Under the pieces are notes generated by a model. It was not told the DNA's origin, searched no databases, and saw only the letters and a program-made list of their open reading frames with translations. Position numbers and translations under genes: made by a program. From positions 4,836,001 to 4,900,000 of the forward strand of contig CAXXLO010000002.1 in NCBI GenBank assembly GCA_963664085.2: a DNA stretch of 64,000 nt, read 5' to 3'. Positions 1 to 7,475 of the stretch are shown here, one piece after another (position 1 is the first letter of the stretch; the number at the start of each line of letters is the position of its first letter). The DNA is from Bin5 sp022821545 (GTDB lineage: Bacteria; Chloroflexota; Anaerolineae; Caldilineales; Caldilineaceae).

Positions 1-269
1 GGCAGGTCGGCGGCAGTGACGACGGCGCGCACGCCGGGCAGGGCTTCGGCCTTGCTCGTGTCGATGGAGCGGATGTTGGCGTGGGCGTGAGGACTGCGCA
101 GGACAAATCCGTGGAGCAGCCCGGTCATCTGCACGTCGGCGGCATAGACGGCACGGCCCGTTACTTTGTCTACGCCGTCCGGGCGCACAGGACGCGTGCC
201 GATGACTTTATAACCGTTCTGGCCGTTTGCGGCCAGTTTTCCGGTTCCATTCTGTTTTGTACCGGCCAT
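1..269 (-). CDS. Molybdenum hydroxylase large (Mo-pterin) subunit, coxL-like, partial
   Basis: This is the start of the catalytic subunit of a xanthine dehydrogenase/CO dehydrogenase-family enzyme, which binds the molybdopterin cofactor. Only about 89 codons are present and the gene runs off the left edge. The visible N-terminus has the family opening block (GTRPVRPDGVDKVTGRA at residues 24-40, then GLLHGFVLRSPHAHA at 50-64). The ATG at 267-269 has a strong ribosome site, GGAGGAGGATATCAA, just upstream. It lies 18 nt after the iron-sulfur subunit, so the order is FAD, FeS, Mo, as in coxMSL operons. The active-site loop that separates true CO dehydrogenase from other hydroxylases is outside the window, so the substrate is unknown. 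Confidence 0.88.
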   Translation of the reverse strand, partial: MAGTKQNGTGKLAANGQNGYKVIGTRPVRPDGVDKVTGRAVYAADVQMTGLLHGFVLRSPHAHANIRSIDTSKAEALPGVRAVVTAADL

Positions 270-287
270 TTGATATCCTCCTCCGGG

Positions 288-761
288 CTAGGCGTCGCTT
301 TCGGCCACGTCCAACACAGCCCGCACGATCTTGTCATAGCCTGTGCAACGACAGAGATTGCCTGCAAGCCACAGGCGCACGTCATGCTCGCTGGGCTCGG
401 GATTGTCGTCCAACAGCGACTTGGCGGAGACGATGAATCCCGGCGTGCAGATGCCGCACTGTAAAGAGGCGTGCTCAAGGAATTTCTGCTGTAACGGATG
501 CAACTCGCCATCTTCGGCGATGCCTTCGATTGTCACGACCGAGCGGCCTTCGATTTCGGGCGCCAGCACGAGACATGAGTTGACAAGAACGCCGTCCAGG
601 ATCACGTTGCAGGCGCCGCAGTTGCCGTTGCCGCAACCTTCTTTGCTGCCGATAAGGCCCAGATTGTCCCTGAGCGCCTCCAGCAGAGTCTGACGAGGCT
701 CGCAAAGGAAAACGGTCTCTTCGCCATTCAGTGTTGTTTCAACTGCCATCTTCTTAGCCAT
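288..761 (-). CDS. Molybdenum hydroxylase [2Fe-2S] subunit, coxS-like
   Basis: Small electron-transfer subunit of the molybdenum hydroxylase, 157 aa, the usual family length. It carries both [2Fe-2S] sites: a plant-ferredoxin-type N-terminal site (C43, C48, C51, C63 in EGCGNGNCGAC and NSC) and a C-terminal four-helix site (C102, C105 in QCGICTPG; C137, C139 in NLCRCTGY). It would pass electrons from the Mo site to the FAD subunit. The start overlaps the end of the FAD subunit gene by 8 nt, which indicates translational coupling in one operon. The family assignment is secure; the physiological substrate is not. Confidence 0.94.
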   Translation of the reverse strand: MAKKMAVETTLNGEETVFLCEPRQTLLEALRDNLGLIGSKEGCGNGNCGACNVILDGVLVNSCLVLAPEIEGRSVVTIEGIAEDGELHPLQQKFLEHASLQCGICTPGFIVSAKSLLDDNPEPSEHDVRLWLAGNLCRCTGYDKIVRAVLDVAESDA

Positions 762-1665
762 GTCCGTTCAGTCTCCCCAATTCGTCAACAGTTTTTGTGC
801 CTCGAGCCCGATCAATTGCAATCCGCAGAGCGCGCTGCGTCAGTACGGCAGAGAGATGTTTGCGCTGAGGGATCGTTCCACGCATGTCGCTGATCGGTCT
901 TGCCGCGGCCCTGGCCAACTCGGCGGCCTTTGCCAAGGACTCTTCGGAGACCGGTTGACCGGCCAAGGCTTCGCCCGCCTCCTCCACGTAGAGCGGTGTC
1001 GGCGCGACGGCGCCCAGTGCCACACGTGCAGACTGGATGGTACTCTTGTCATCGCTCAAAACAACGGAGGCGCCTGCACCGACAACCGCAATATCCATTT
1101 CATTGCGCGGGATGAATCGCAGGTATGCCGCGCCGAAGTTGGAGGGCGGCGCGGGGAAGTCCAGCGAGACCAGAAACTCGCCATTTTCCAGCACATTGCG
1201 GCCAGGTCCCGTACAGAAATCCTCCACTGCGACCGAGCGACTGCCGTTGGGGCCTGCGATATTACAGGTGACGCTGTGGGCAATGAGATTGGGAATCGAA
1301 TCGGCGGCCGGAGAAGAGTTACACAGGTTGCCGCCCAGGCTGGCGCGTCCCTGGATCTGGGTGCCGCCGATCAGGTGCGTCGAATCGATCAGGGCTGGAT
1401 AAGCGTCGCGGATCGCCTGATTGGCGTTGATCGAATGGCAGGACGCGGAAGCGCCCAAGGTCAGGCCGTCGCCGCTGATGGAAATCGCCATCAAATCGGG
1501 AATTCGCTTCAGGTCGACGACTGTGTCCAGCGCGAGGCGCCCTTCCTGAAGCTGGGCAATGAGGTCGGTGCCCCCGCTAAGCGGGCGGGCCCTTCCTCCC
1601 CCGGCAGCCAGGGCCGAGATTGCCTCGTCCACAGTTGTTGGTGCTACAAATTCTAATGCTTGCAA
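754..1665 (-). CDS. Molybdenum hydroxylase FAD-binding subunit, coxM-like
   Basis: Medium subunit of the molybdenum hydroxylase, 303 aa. It binds FAD and hands electrons to the terminal acceptor. The two conserved FAD motifs are visible: LSGGTDLIAQ at residues 29-38 and SLGGNLCNSSPAADS at 109-123, followed by a typical C-terminal CO dehydrogenase flavoprotein domain. The start is TTG at 1665, chosen because GGAGG lies 7 nt upstream and the protein then opens with the family-typical short strand before the VDEAISAL helix. It is first in a coxM-coxS-coxL-like operon transcribed leftward and diverges from comEC. Confidence 0.92.
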   Translation of the reverse strand: MQALEFVAPTTVDEAISALAAGGGRARPLSGGTDLIAQLQEGRLALDTVVDLKRIPDLMAISISGDGLTLGASASCHSINANQAIRDAYPALIDSTHLIGGTQIQGRASLGGNLCNSSPAADSIPNLIAHSVTCNIAGPNGSRSVAVEDFCTGPGRNVLENGEFLVSLDFPAPPSNFGAAYLRFIPRNEMDIAVVGAGASVVLSDDKSTIQSARVALGAVAPTPLYVEEAGEALAGQPVSEESLAKAAELARAAARPISDMRGTIPQRKHLSAVLTQRALRIAIDRARGTKTVDELGRLNGHG

Positions 1666-1781
1666 AGAACTGCCTCCTCGATGGGTTCGGGTGTTGAAAA
1701 CGCTATGCGTAAGTTGCCTGTTGAAGTCCGGTTTGGGTTACGAGGGAATCGGGAAAATCACAAGGAGCCTATTCCGGTTCA

Positions 1782-1811
1782 GTTATACCACAAGATCAAG
1801 TCCAGTGGAAA
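1782..1811 (-). promoter_or_regulatory. Candidate promoter of the molybdenum hydroxylase operon
   Basis: On the minus strand TTTCCA (1806-1811) is followed after 18 nt by TATAAC (1782-1787), and TGG directly before the -10 makes it an extended -10. It would give a leader of about 110 nt before the TTG start at 1665. Apart from this, the 322-nt gap between the two divergent genes (1666-1987) shows no gene, hairpin terminator or repeat, and I found no convincing comEC promoter. This is motif matching only. Confidence 0.4.
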
Positions 1812-1987
1812 ACCTGTCGTCTATATTTACTTCCCGCCATATGTTCTTCCTGCGATGCAACCCGCTGTCTTGCCTCAGCGACGCGCAAGGTCTCGATGTA
1901 GTTCAATTCTCCGACATGGAGTAACATTCCCCCGCCCGGACTGCCCCCGGCCCGGCCCGGTGTTGCCACTCCACTAGGCCTATTCAA

Positions 1988-4705
1988 TTGAAGTTACTCT
2001 ATCTTGCCATAGCCTACCTGGTGGGCATAGCGGTTGGGCAGTTTCTCTGGCAAAAGGGATGGTTTGGCTGCGGTATCGGCGACCTCAGTTGGATTGCGGC
2101 GCTGGCCCTCATTCCCGTCTGTCTTTGGATGGATGTCAATGACAGTGTCAAGGACAGCGCCAAGGACGGTGCCAGGGACACTGCCAAAGCTGCGAAAACT
2201 ATGCGCTGGCCGGCGGCGGCCGGTTTTGCGGTCCCGCGCAGGTCTCTTTCCGGCTGGCTAACCGGCGCAGTTGCACTGGCAGGCGTCTGCGGTGTTTTGC
2301 GACTGGGTTCGCACCCCCCGCAACCCTGCCTGGGGCCATCGCAATTGGCCTACTACAACTTGGCAGACTACAACTTGGCAGACTACAAGGGTGACGAAAG
2401 TGATGGAGCCAGCCCGCGCGTCACGATGGACGGCTATGTGGCAAGTTATCCCGTCCTGAGAGAAGGGCGCCGGCGTCTGGACATCGAGGTGGAGTCCCTG
2501 GAGCTTTCAGGCGAGAGGAAGAAGGTCAGCGGGCGCTTGCGTGTACAGACGGAGGACGTTTACCGTTATCGCTACGGTGAGAGCGTGCGGGTGAGAGGCG
2601 AGTTGACGGAACCTCCGATCTTCGAGGACTTTGATTACCGGGCCTACTTGGCCCGCAAGCGGATTCACAGCCTGTTGCTGCGGCCGCGCATAGAGCCGCA
2701 ACCGGGGATGCTGCGCGGGGGCGTTCTGTTTCAGTTGATCTACGAAGTGCGCAATCGCGGCGAAAAGCTGTTGAATCGTCTGCTGCCGGAACCTCATGCG
2801 TCCCTGGCAAACGGGATGTTATTGGGCATTGAAGCCGGTATTCCCCGAGAACTGTACGACAAGTTCAACCTGACGGGCACGAGCCATGTAATCGTTATAA
2901 GCGGCAGCAATGTGGCGCTGGTGACCGGCCTGCTGATGGCCATAGGGATCTGGTTGTTCGGGAAGCGCCGCGCGCTGTGGCCGGCCCTGGGCGGCCTCGC
3001 CTTTTACGCGCTCCTGGTCGGAGGTGACGCCGCGGTAATGCGTGCGGCTCTGATGGGCAGTTTGTTTGCAGTTGCAACAGTACTGGGGCGTCAGAGCACT
3101 GCCCTTGTGAGTCTTGCCGCGGCGTGCTGGTTGATGACGCTGTGGAACCCTCTCATGCTTTGGGACGTGGGCTTTCAGCTCAGCAGCTCGGCCACAGCCG
3201 GCCTGATCCTGATTGGTCCCGCTCTTACCGACAGATCTGCTTCATTTCTGAATCAGCTGATATCGCGCTTGCGAAAGTGGGGACGGCCGCCAAGTAGTCC
3301 CGAGTCGGCCTTTCTCATGCCCGAATCGGTCGGCGACCTGTTGCGCGATGCTCTGATCATGTCCATTGCGGCCAACATCGCTACGTTTCCATTGATCGCA
3401 TATTACTTTGGACGCGTCAGCCTGATCAGTTTGCTGGCAAATCTGCTGATCGCACCGGTTCAACCCTGGATAATGATATTCGGCGGCATTGCCCTGACAG
3501 CGGGGCTTTCAGGACTGGAACAGGTCGCGCAGTACCTGCTATTCGTACCCTTCGCGAGTCTGAGGTGGACGACGATGATCGTAGACTGGAGCGCGAGTTT
3601 CCAAGGCGCCGGTGTTGAGGTCGACTGGTTCGGAGGCAGGGCCGCGGTTCTCACCTATGCCGCCATTCTGGGCCTGTATTGGAGAAAGCCGATATCGAGT
3701 TCTCTGCTCCGGTTATGGAGAAGGACTATCAGATTTCCCGCCCTGCCTCACCAGAAGGCTTCGACTCGCATGTGGTTGGCATTCCTCAGTAAGGCGAACT
3801 GGACGGTAGGCGTCTTTGCAGCAGTCGCGGGGCTGGTGTGGTGGATCGCCCTGACCCAGCCGGACGGCCGGCTCCATGTACAGTTCCTGGACGTCGGGCA
3901 GGGGGACGGAATCTTTATCCAGACGCCCAGCGGGCGCCAGGTATTGATCGACGGTGGAGATGACAGCCAGCAACTTTACGCCGAGCTGGGCGCGGTGATG
4001 CCTTTTTGGGATAGACGGATCGACTACGCGCTCGTGACCCACCCCGACTGGGATCATCTGGGCGGCCAGACCGACCTGCCTGAACGATTCAAGATCGATA
4101 GAGCGATTATCAGCGAGAATACGCGCGGCCACGAGGACTCAGAGATCTGGTTGGCGGCCCTCAGGACAGCAGATGAGCCGGTGGACGGGCTTCAACGGGG
4201 AGGTTGGCTGGACCTGGGCGACGGGGTCGCGTTGTGGGCGCTCTGGCCGCCGCCCGAAGAAGAGTTAAGAGATTTCGATGAGGATGACAAGAACGAGCGG
4301 TCACTGGTTCTGAGGCTGGTTTACGGCGATTTCACAGCGCTGCTTACGGGCGATGCGGGGCAACCCAGTGAGGAGCGGCTGCTGCGCGGAGGCCAGCCGC
4401 TGGCGTCGCAGCTGCTCAAGGTAGGACACCACGGCAGCGGGCACAGCAGCGGCGCCGCGTTTGTCGAGGCGGTCGGCCCAAGCGTTGCGGTTATCCAGGT
4501 CGGCGCTGAGAACCGTTATGGGCACCCGGACGCCGAGGTGCTGGAGATACTGGACGGGAGGCTGATTCTGAGAAACGACGTGGACGGACGCATCCATATA
4601 TGGAGCGACGGGAAGCGGATGTGGATAGAGTCGGAAGGGGGAATTGGCGCCGAACTTTATGAACGGAGCGGCGCCGCGGCGCGGCCAGAGCCAGATCGGA
4701 ATTGA
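1988..4705 (+). CDS. comEC: DNA internalization competence protein ComEC/Rec2
   Basis: Inner-membrane channel that imports single-stranded DNA during natural transformation; 905 aa, longer than typical ComEC proteins. Domain order: an N-terminal hydrophobic segment with a soluble DUF4131-like region (about 130-220), a polytopic Competence domain (about 270-600), and a C-terminal metallo-beta-lactamase domain. The latter has FLDVGQGDG near 633-641, THPDWDHLGG near 683-692 with the HxDxDH metal ligands, and KVGHHGSGHSS near 810. The start is TTG at 1988. Two short in-frame DNA repeats sit in the N-terminal region: a KD/A-rich 12-nt repeat near 2147-2195 and a 15-nt tandem repeat near 2350-2385. 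No other competence gene is nearby. Confidence 0.92.
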   Translation: MKLLYLAIAYLVGIAVGQFLWQKGWFGCGIGDLSWIAALALIPVCLWMDVNDSVKDSAKDGARDTAKAAKTMRWPAAAGFAVPRRSLSGWLTGAVALAGVCGVLRLGSHPPQPCLGPSQLAYYNLADYNLADYKGDESDGASPRVTMDGYVASYPVLREGRRRLDIEVESLELSGERKKVSGRLRVQTEDVYRYRYGESVRVRGELTEPPIFEDFDYRAYLARKRIHSLLLRPRIEPQPGMLRGGVLFQLIYEVRNRGEKLLNRLLPEPHASLANGMLLGIEAGIPRELYDKFNLTGTSHVIVISGSNVALVTGLLMAIGIWLFGKRRALWPALGGLAFYALLVGGDAAVMRAALMGSLFAVATVLGRQSTALVSLAAACWLMTLWNPLMLWDVGFQLSSSATAGLILIGPALTDRSASFLNQLISRLRKWGRPPSSPESAFLMPESVGDLLRDALIMSIAANIATFPLIAYYFGRVSLISLLANLLIAPVQPWIMIFGGIALTAGLSGLEQVAQYLLFVPFASLRWTTMIVDWSASFQGAGVEVDWFGGRAAVLTYAAILGLYWRKPISSSLLRLWRRTIRFPALPHQKASTRMWLAFLSKANWTVGVFAAVAGLVWWIALTQPDGRLHVQFLDVGQGDGIFIQTPSGRQVLIDGGDDSQQLYAELGAVMPFWDRRIDYALVTHPDWDHLGGQTDLPERFKIDRAIISENTRGHEDSEIWLAALRTADEPVDGLQRGGWLDLGDGVALWALWPPPEEELRDFDEDDKNERSLVLRLVYGDFTALLTGDAGQPSEERLLRGGQPLASQLLKVGHHGSGHSSGAAFVEAVGPSVAVIQVGAENRYGHPDAEVLEILDGRLILRNDVDGRIHIWSDGKRMWIESEGGIGAELYERSGAAARPEPDRN

Positions 4706-4773
4706 AGAGGAATTCGGCGTGAAGACCATCCTGTTGGCGTCGGGCGCGTTGGGCCGATGGCCCTGCGCTTGTC

Positions 4774-6579
4774 TCACGACCACAACTTCGCCATCACCTG
4801 TGGGCGATTCAGGTAGACAGTCAGGTCGGTAGGCTTTTCCAGGATCAGGTCTGCGTTGCTGAAGTTCTGCGTCGCGCCCATGCCGCACAGGAGACCAACC
4901 TGCACTGCGCCGACCGCTTCGCCGACGCGCAGCTGGAGTTCGGTATCACCGACGACCAGACATGCGTCTGCGGGAAGATTTAGGATCTCCAACACCTTCA
5001 ACAGTCCTTCGCTGTTGGGGGAGGGCTTGCGAAGGTCGTCCCTGGTGACGACGGCGTCAAACAGGTCGTCGGGCAGTTCGGCGTGCTGGAAGAAGGAGTC
5101 CAGCTCTTTGCGCGAACGGCTCGTAATCAGAGCCACCTTGTATTGCTGCCGCAACTCCATGAGCAACTCGGGCACACCGTCGCGCAGGGTCTGGGCTTCA
5201 CTGGGTGGGAAGCCGCGCACACGTTGCATACGGCGCGTAAGCCGGCGCGCGTCTTCGTGCAGCCTGAGCCACGTGAGCAGGTTAATGACGGCCAGGGAAG
5301 GCCCCTCCATCCACGCCATAAAGCGACGGAAAAACTGCTCGCGCCTTTCGCCGGGCCAGATCTGCTCGAACCGGTCAAAGCGCTGGGACAGTTCGGTTGC
5401 CAGGGACCAGTCAAGATGGGTCAGCGTGCCGTCGAGGTCGAATACAATGCCTTCGATCCAGTGGCCGCCGATTAGCCCGGGAATCTGAATCTCGTTTTGC
5501 TGTTGTTGAGACTCGAAAGGTTCCAGATCGCGCAGTTTGCGGAAGACATATCCCAAGAGGGCGCGAACACTGGCAATTGTCGGAGTGATCAGAAGCACGC
5601 CGAGGACACCGAAGACGAGTGCGGCGCTGATGATGCCGGTAAAGGTGACGGCGGGATGGAGGCGCACACGGCGCCCGACGAGCCGTGGAATGAGATAGAC
5701 GCTTTCGACTTGCGTAATGATGACGTACAGGATCAGGACGATTATGGCAAAAGGGATATTGCCAATCGGAAGCCAGGTCGGACCTTGCAAGAGCGCCACA
5801 AGAGTGCCGATGGCGCCGCTGATTCCAGGACCCACGGTTGGCAGAAACTCAAGAATGCCGGCGAGCAGGGCCAGAGCCGCTGCATTGGGCAGACCGACAA
5901 TCGACATGATGATCCAGGTCATGAACCCAACCACCAGGCCCAAGACCAGCTGCCCGCGCAGAAATGCCATCCAGATTTCGCCCAGTTCCTGGGTCATGCG
6001 CTGGACGTCATCCCGGTACTCCGGCGGCAGAGCGTTCATCACCATGCGCTGCAACTTGATTATGTCTTTGAGCAACCAGAAGCCCAGCACAAGCACATAG
6101 ATAGTGGTGAGTACACCGGTTGTAAAGGTGGCTGCCAGCCCCAGGACACCGGTGCCGGCCTGCGAAAGCACATTCTGAATTACTGTGCCCAGCTGCTGGA
6201 GAATGTCGTCGATATTGAGGCTGAAACCGAAGATGGGAAGGAAGGGCCCCGTAGCGGCCGACTGCAGGTCGGTGACCATAGTCTCGAGCAGGACGAGTAG
6301 AGATTCAACCGATGAGACCACGCGGGGCACGAATATAATCGGCCCAATGATCAGAATGAGAATCACCAGCAGATAGACGGCAACGATCGAGGTGGCCCGA
6401 CTCCAGCCGGTGCGCTGCTGCACCCAACTTACAGGTTGATAGAGGACAAATGTGAGCAGGAGGGCAATGATCGTCGGTTGGATCATCACTCGGAACGCGT
6501 AGAGGAGTATCACAGCCAGAAGGCCGAGAAGCGATGACACCACTATTTTTGTGGGCGTACTCCACTTTTTTGTATTCAT
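4774..6579 (-). CDS. AI-2E/PerM-family exporter fused to a HAD-superfamily phosphatase
   Basis: A 601-aa two-domain protein. Residues 1 to about 350 are an AI-2 exporter (PerM/TqsA) family membrane domain with eight or so hydrophobic segments and the family signature AALALLAGILEFLPTVGPG. After a Gln-rich linker (about 355-372) comes a cytosolic HAD hydrolase: motif I FDLDGT with D381 and D383, motif II in VALITSRS, motif III Lys in DDLRKPSP, motif IV VVGDTELQL. Motif IV has Gln where HAD phosphatases usually place the second acidic residue, so metal binding may be altered. The reading frame is continuous with no sign of a frameshift. Its gene follows lepB by 85 nt. The transported substrate and phosphatase substrate are unknown. 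Confidence 0.9.
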   Translation of the reverse strand: MNTKKWSTPTKIVVSSLLGLLAVILLYAFRVMIQPTIIALLLTFVLYQPVSWVQQRTGWSRATSIVAVYLLVILILIIGPIIFVPRVVSSVESLLVLLETMVTDLQSAATGPFLPIFGFSLNIDDILQQLGTVIQNVLSQAGTGVLGLAATFTTGVLTTIYVLVLGFWLLKDIIKLQRMVMNALPPEYRDDVQRMTQELGEIWMAFLRGQLVLGLVVGFMTWIIMSIVGLPNAAALALLAGILEFLPTVGPGISGAIGTLVALLQGPTWLPIGNIPFAIIVLILYVIITQVESVYLIPRLVGRRVRLHPAVTFTGIISAALVFGVLGVLLITPTIASVRALLGYVFRKLRDLEPFESQQQQNEIQIPGLIGGHWIEGIVFDLDGTLTHLDWSLATELSQRFDRFEQIWPGERREQFFRRFMAWMEGPSLAVINLLTWLRLHEDARRLTRRMQRVRGFPPSEAQTLRDGVPELLMELRQQYKVALITSRSRKELDSFFQHAELPDDLFDAVVTRDDLRKPSPNSEGLLKVLEILNLPADACLVVGDTELQLRVGEAVGAVQVGLLCGMGATQNFSNADLILEKPTDLTVYLNRPQVMAKLWS

Positions 6580-6664
6580 GCTTTTGAGAGATGCAGAAAG
6601 GCGCTCGCCTTATACCGCCGTAGTCTTCGGTGCGGGCGGCGCCTCAAGCATACTCCGGTTCAGA

Positions 6665-7429
6665 CTATCTGAAAACAGTGAATCTCGTCAACGGCCAGTA
6701 ACGGACCCAAATGCGGCCCCTGATGTAGTCGCGGTGAACAGGACCAAAAGTGCGGCTGTCGTTGCTATTGTCACGGTTGTCGCCCAGAACGAAGAACAGA
6801 TCCTCTGCCAGCTTGATGGGGCCGTAATCGGTGCGGAATTCCCCGAAGCTCGGGGCCGGCCGGCCGTCTTTCCCGCCCGTGTGGGCCTGTGAGCCTTGTT
6901 CAACGCCCTCCGTAAGAACCATTTCACGTCCGTCTACAAGGAGGCGCCCCTGATGAATCTCGACCGTCTCTCCCGGGAGTCCTACGACGCGCTTGATAAT
7001 CAGCGCCCGCGACTCGGGCATATCCAGTACGACGATTTCGTTGTGTTGAGGGGCCTGAAAATAGTAACTCAGCTTTTCCATGATCAGCCTCTCTTCAGGT
7101 CGAAGATTCGGCTGCATACTCTGCCCGCGTACAATCGTTGCTTGCGCCAGGAAAAGATGAATAAGCGCCGCCAGGAAAATGGCAGGGAAGACGATTTGCA
7201 AGACTTCCTTTAGCGTAGAAACAATGGCAGCGGCGGTGGTCATGTTGTGCGAATCGGGGACGGACCGGCCAACCGCCGGGTTGCCGGAGCCGGTGGACGC
7301 CAGTATTCTCCCAGGACCGGGCCGGCTCGACTGTTCTACAGGGGAAGAAGCGCCTGCCTGCGGACGATCCGCAGGCAGCAATTCACGAGGACTGGCTTTC
7401 TCTTCCATGTTTCGAGTCGACATCATCAT
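6665..7429 (-). CDS. lepB: Signal peptidase I
   Basis: Membrane-bound serine protease that removes signal peptides from exported proteins. With the start used here it is 254 aa: a Pro/Ser-rich cytosolic leader (1-62), one membrane segment (about 75-97), then the catalytic domain with the nucleophile S104 in RGQSMQP, the general-base K146 in ALIIKRVVGLPGE, and the C-terminal box VLGDNRDNSNDSR. The start is uncertain: a GTG at 7495 would overlap the end of pnp by 20 nt, three ATGs lie at 7429-7421 and another at 7408; none has a strong ribosome site, and I chose the first ATG after pnp ends. It probably belongs to the pnp transcript. Confidence 0.9.
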   Translation of the reverse strand: MMMSTRNMEEKASPRELLPADRPQAGASSPVEQSSRPGPGRILASTGSGNPAVGRSVPDSHNMTTAAAIVSTLKEVLQIVFPAIFLAALIHLFLAQATIVRGQSMQPNLRPEERLIMEKLSYYFQAPQHNEIVVLDMPESRALIIKRVVGLPGETVEIHQGRLLVDGREMVLTEGVEQGSQAHTGGKDGRPAPSFGEFRTDYGPIKLAEDLFFVLGDNRDNSNDSRTFGPVHRDYIRGRIWVRYWPLTRFTVFR

Positions 7430-7475
7430 CGATCGAACGAGCCTGGAAACTGACTCTTGGGCGGTCCACCGCCTC

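Noticed and set aside
1..1665. Naming the first operon a CO dehydrogenase
   Set aside because: Order and subunits fit, but the diagnostic active-site loop of the large subunit lies outside the window, so only the molybdenum hydroxylase family can be supported.
5497..6300. A 267-codon plus-strand frame opposite the exporter-phosphatase gene
   Set aside because: Antisense shadow; very rich in Gln, Asp and His, with no recognisable motif, while the minus frame has membrane helices and HAD motifs.
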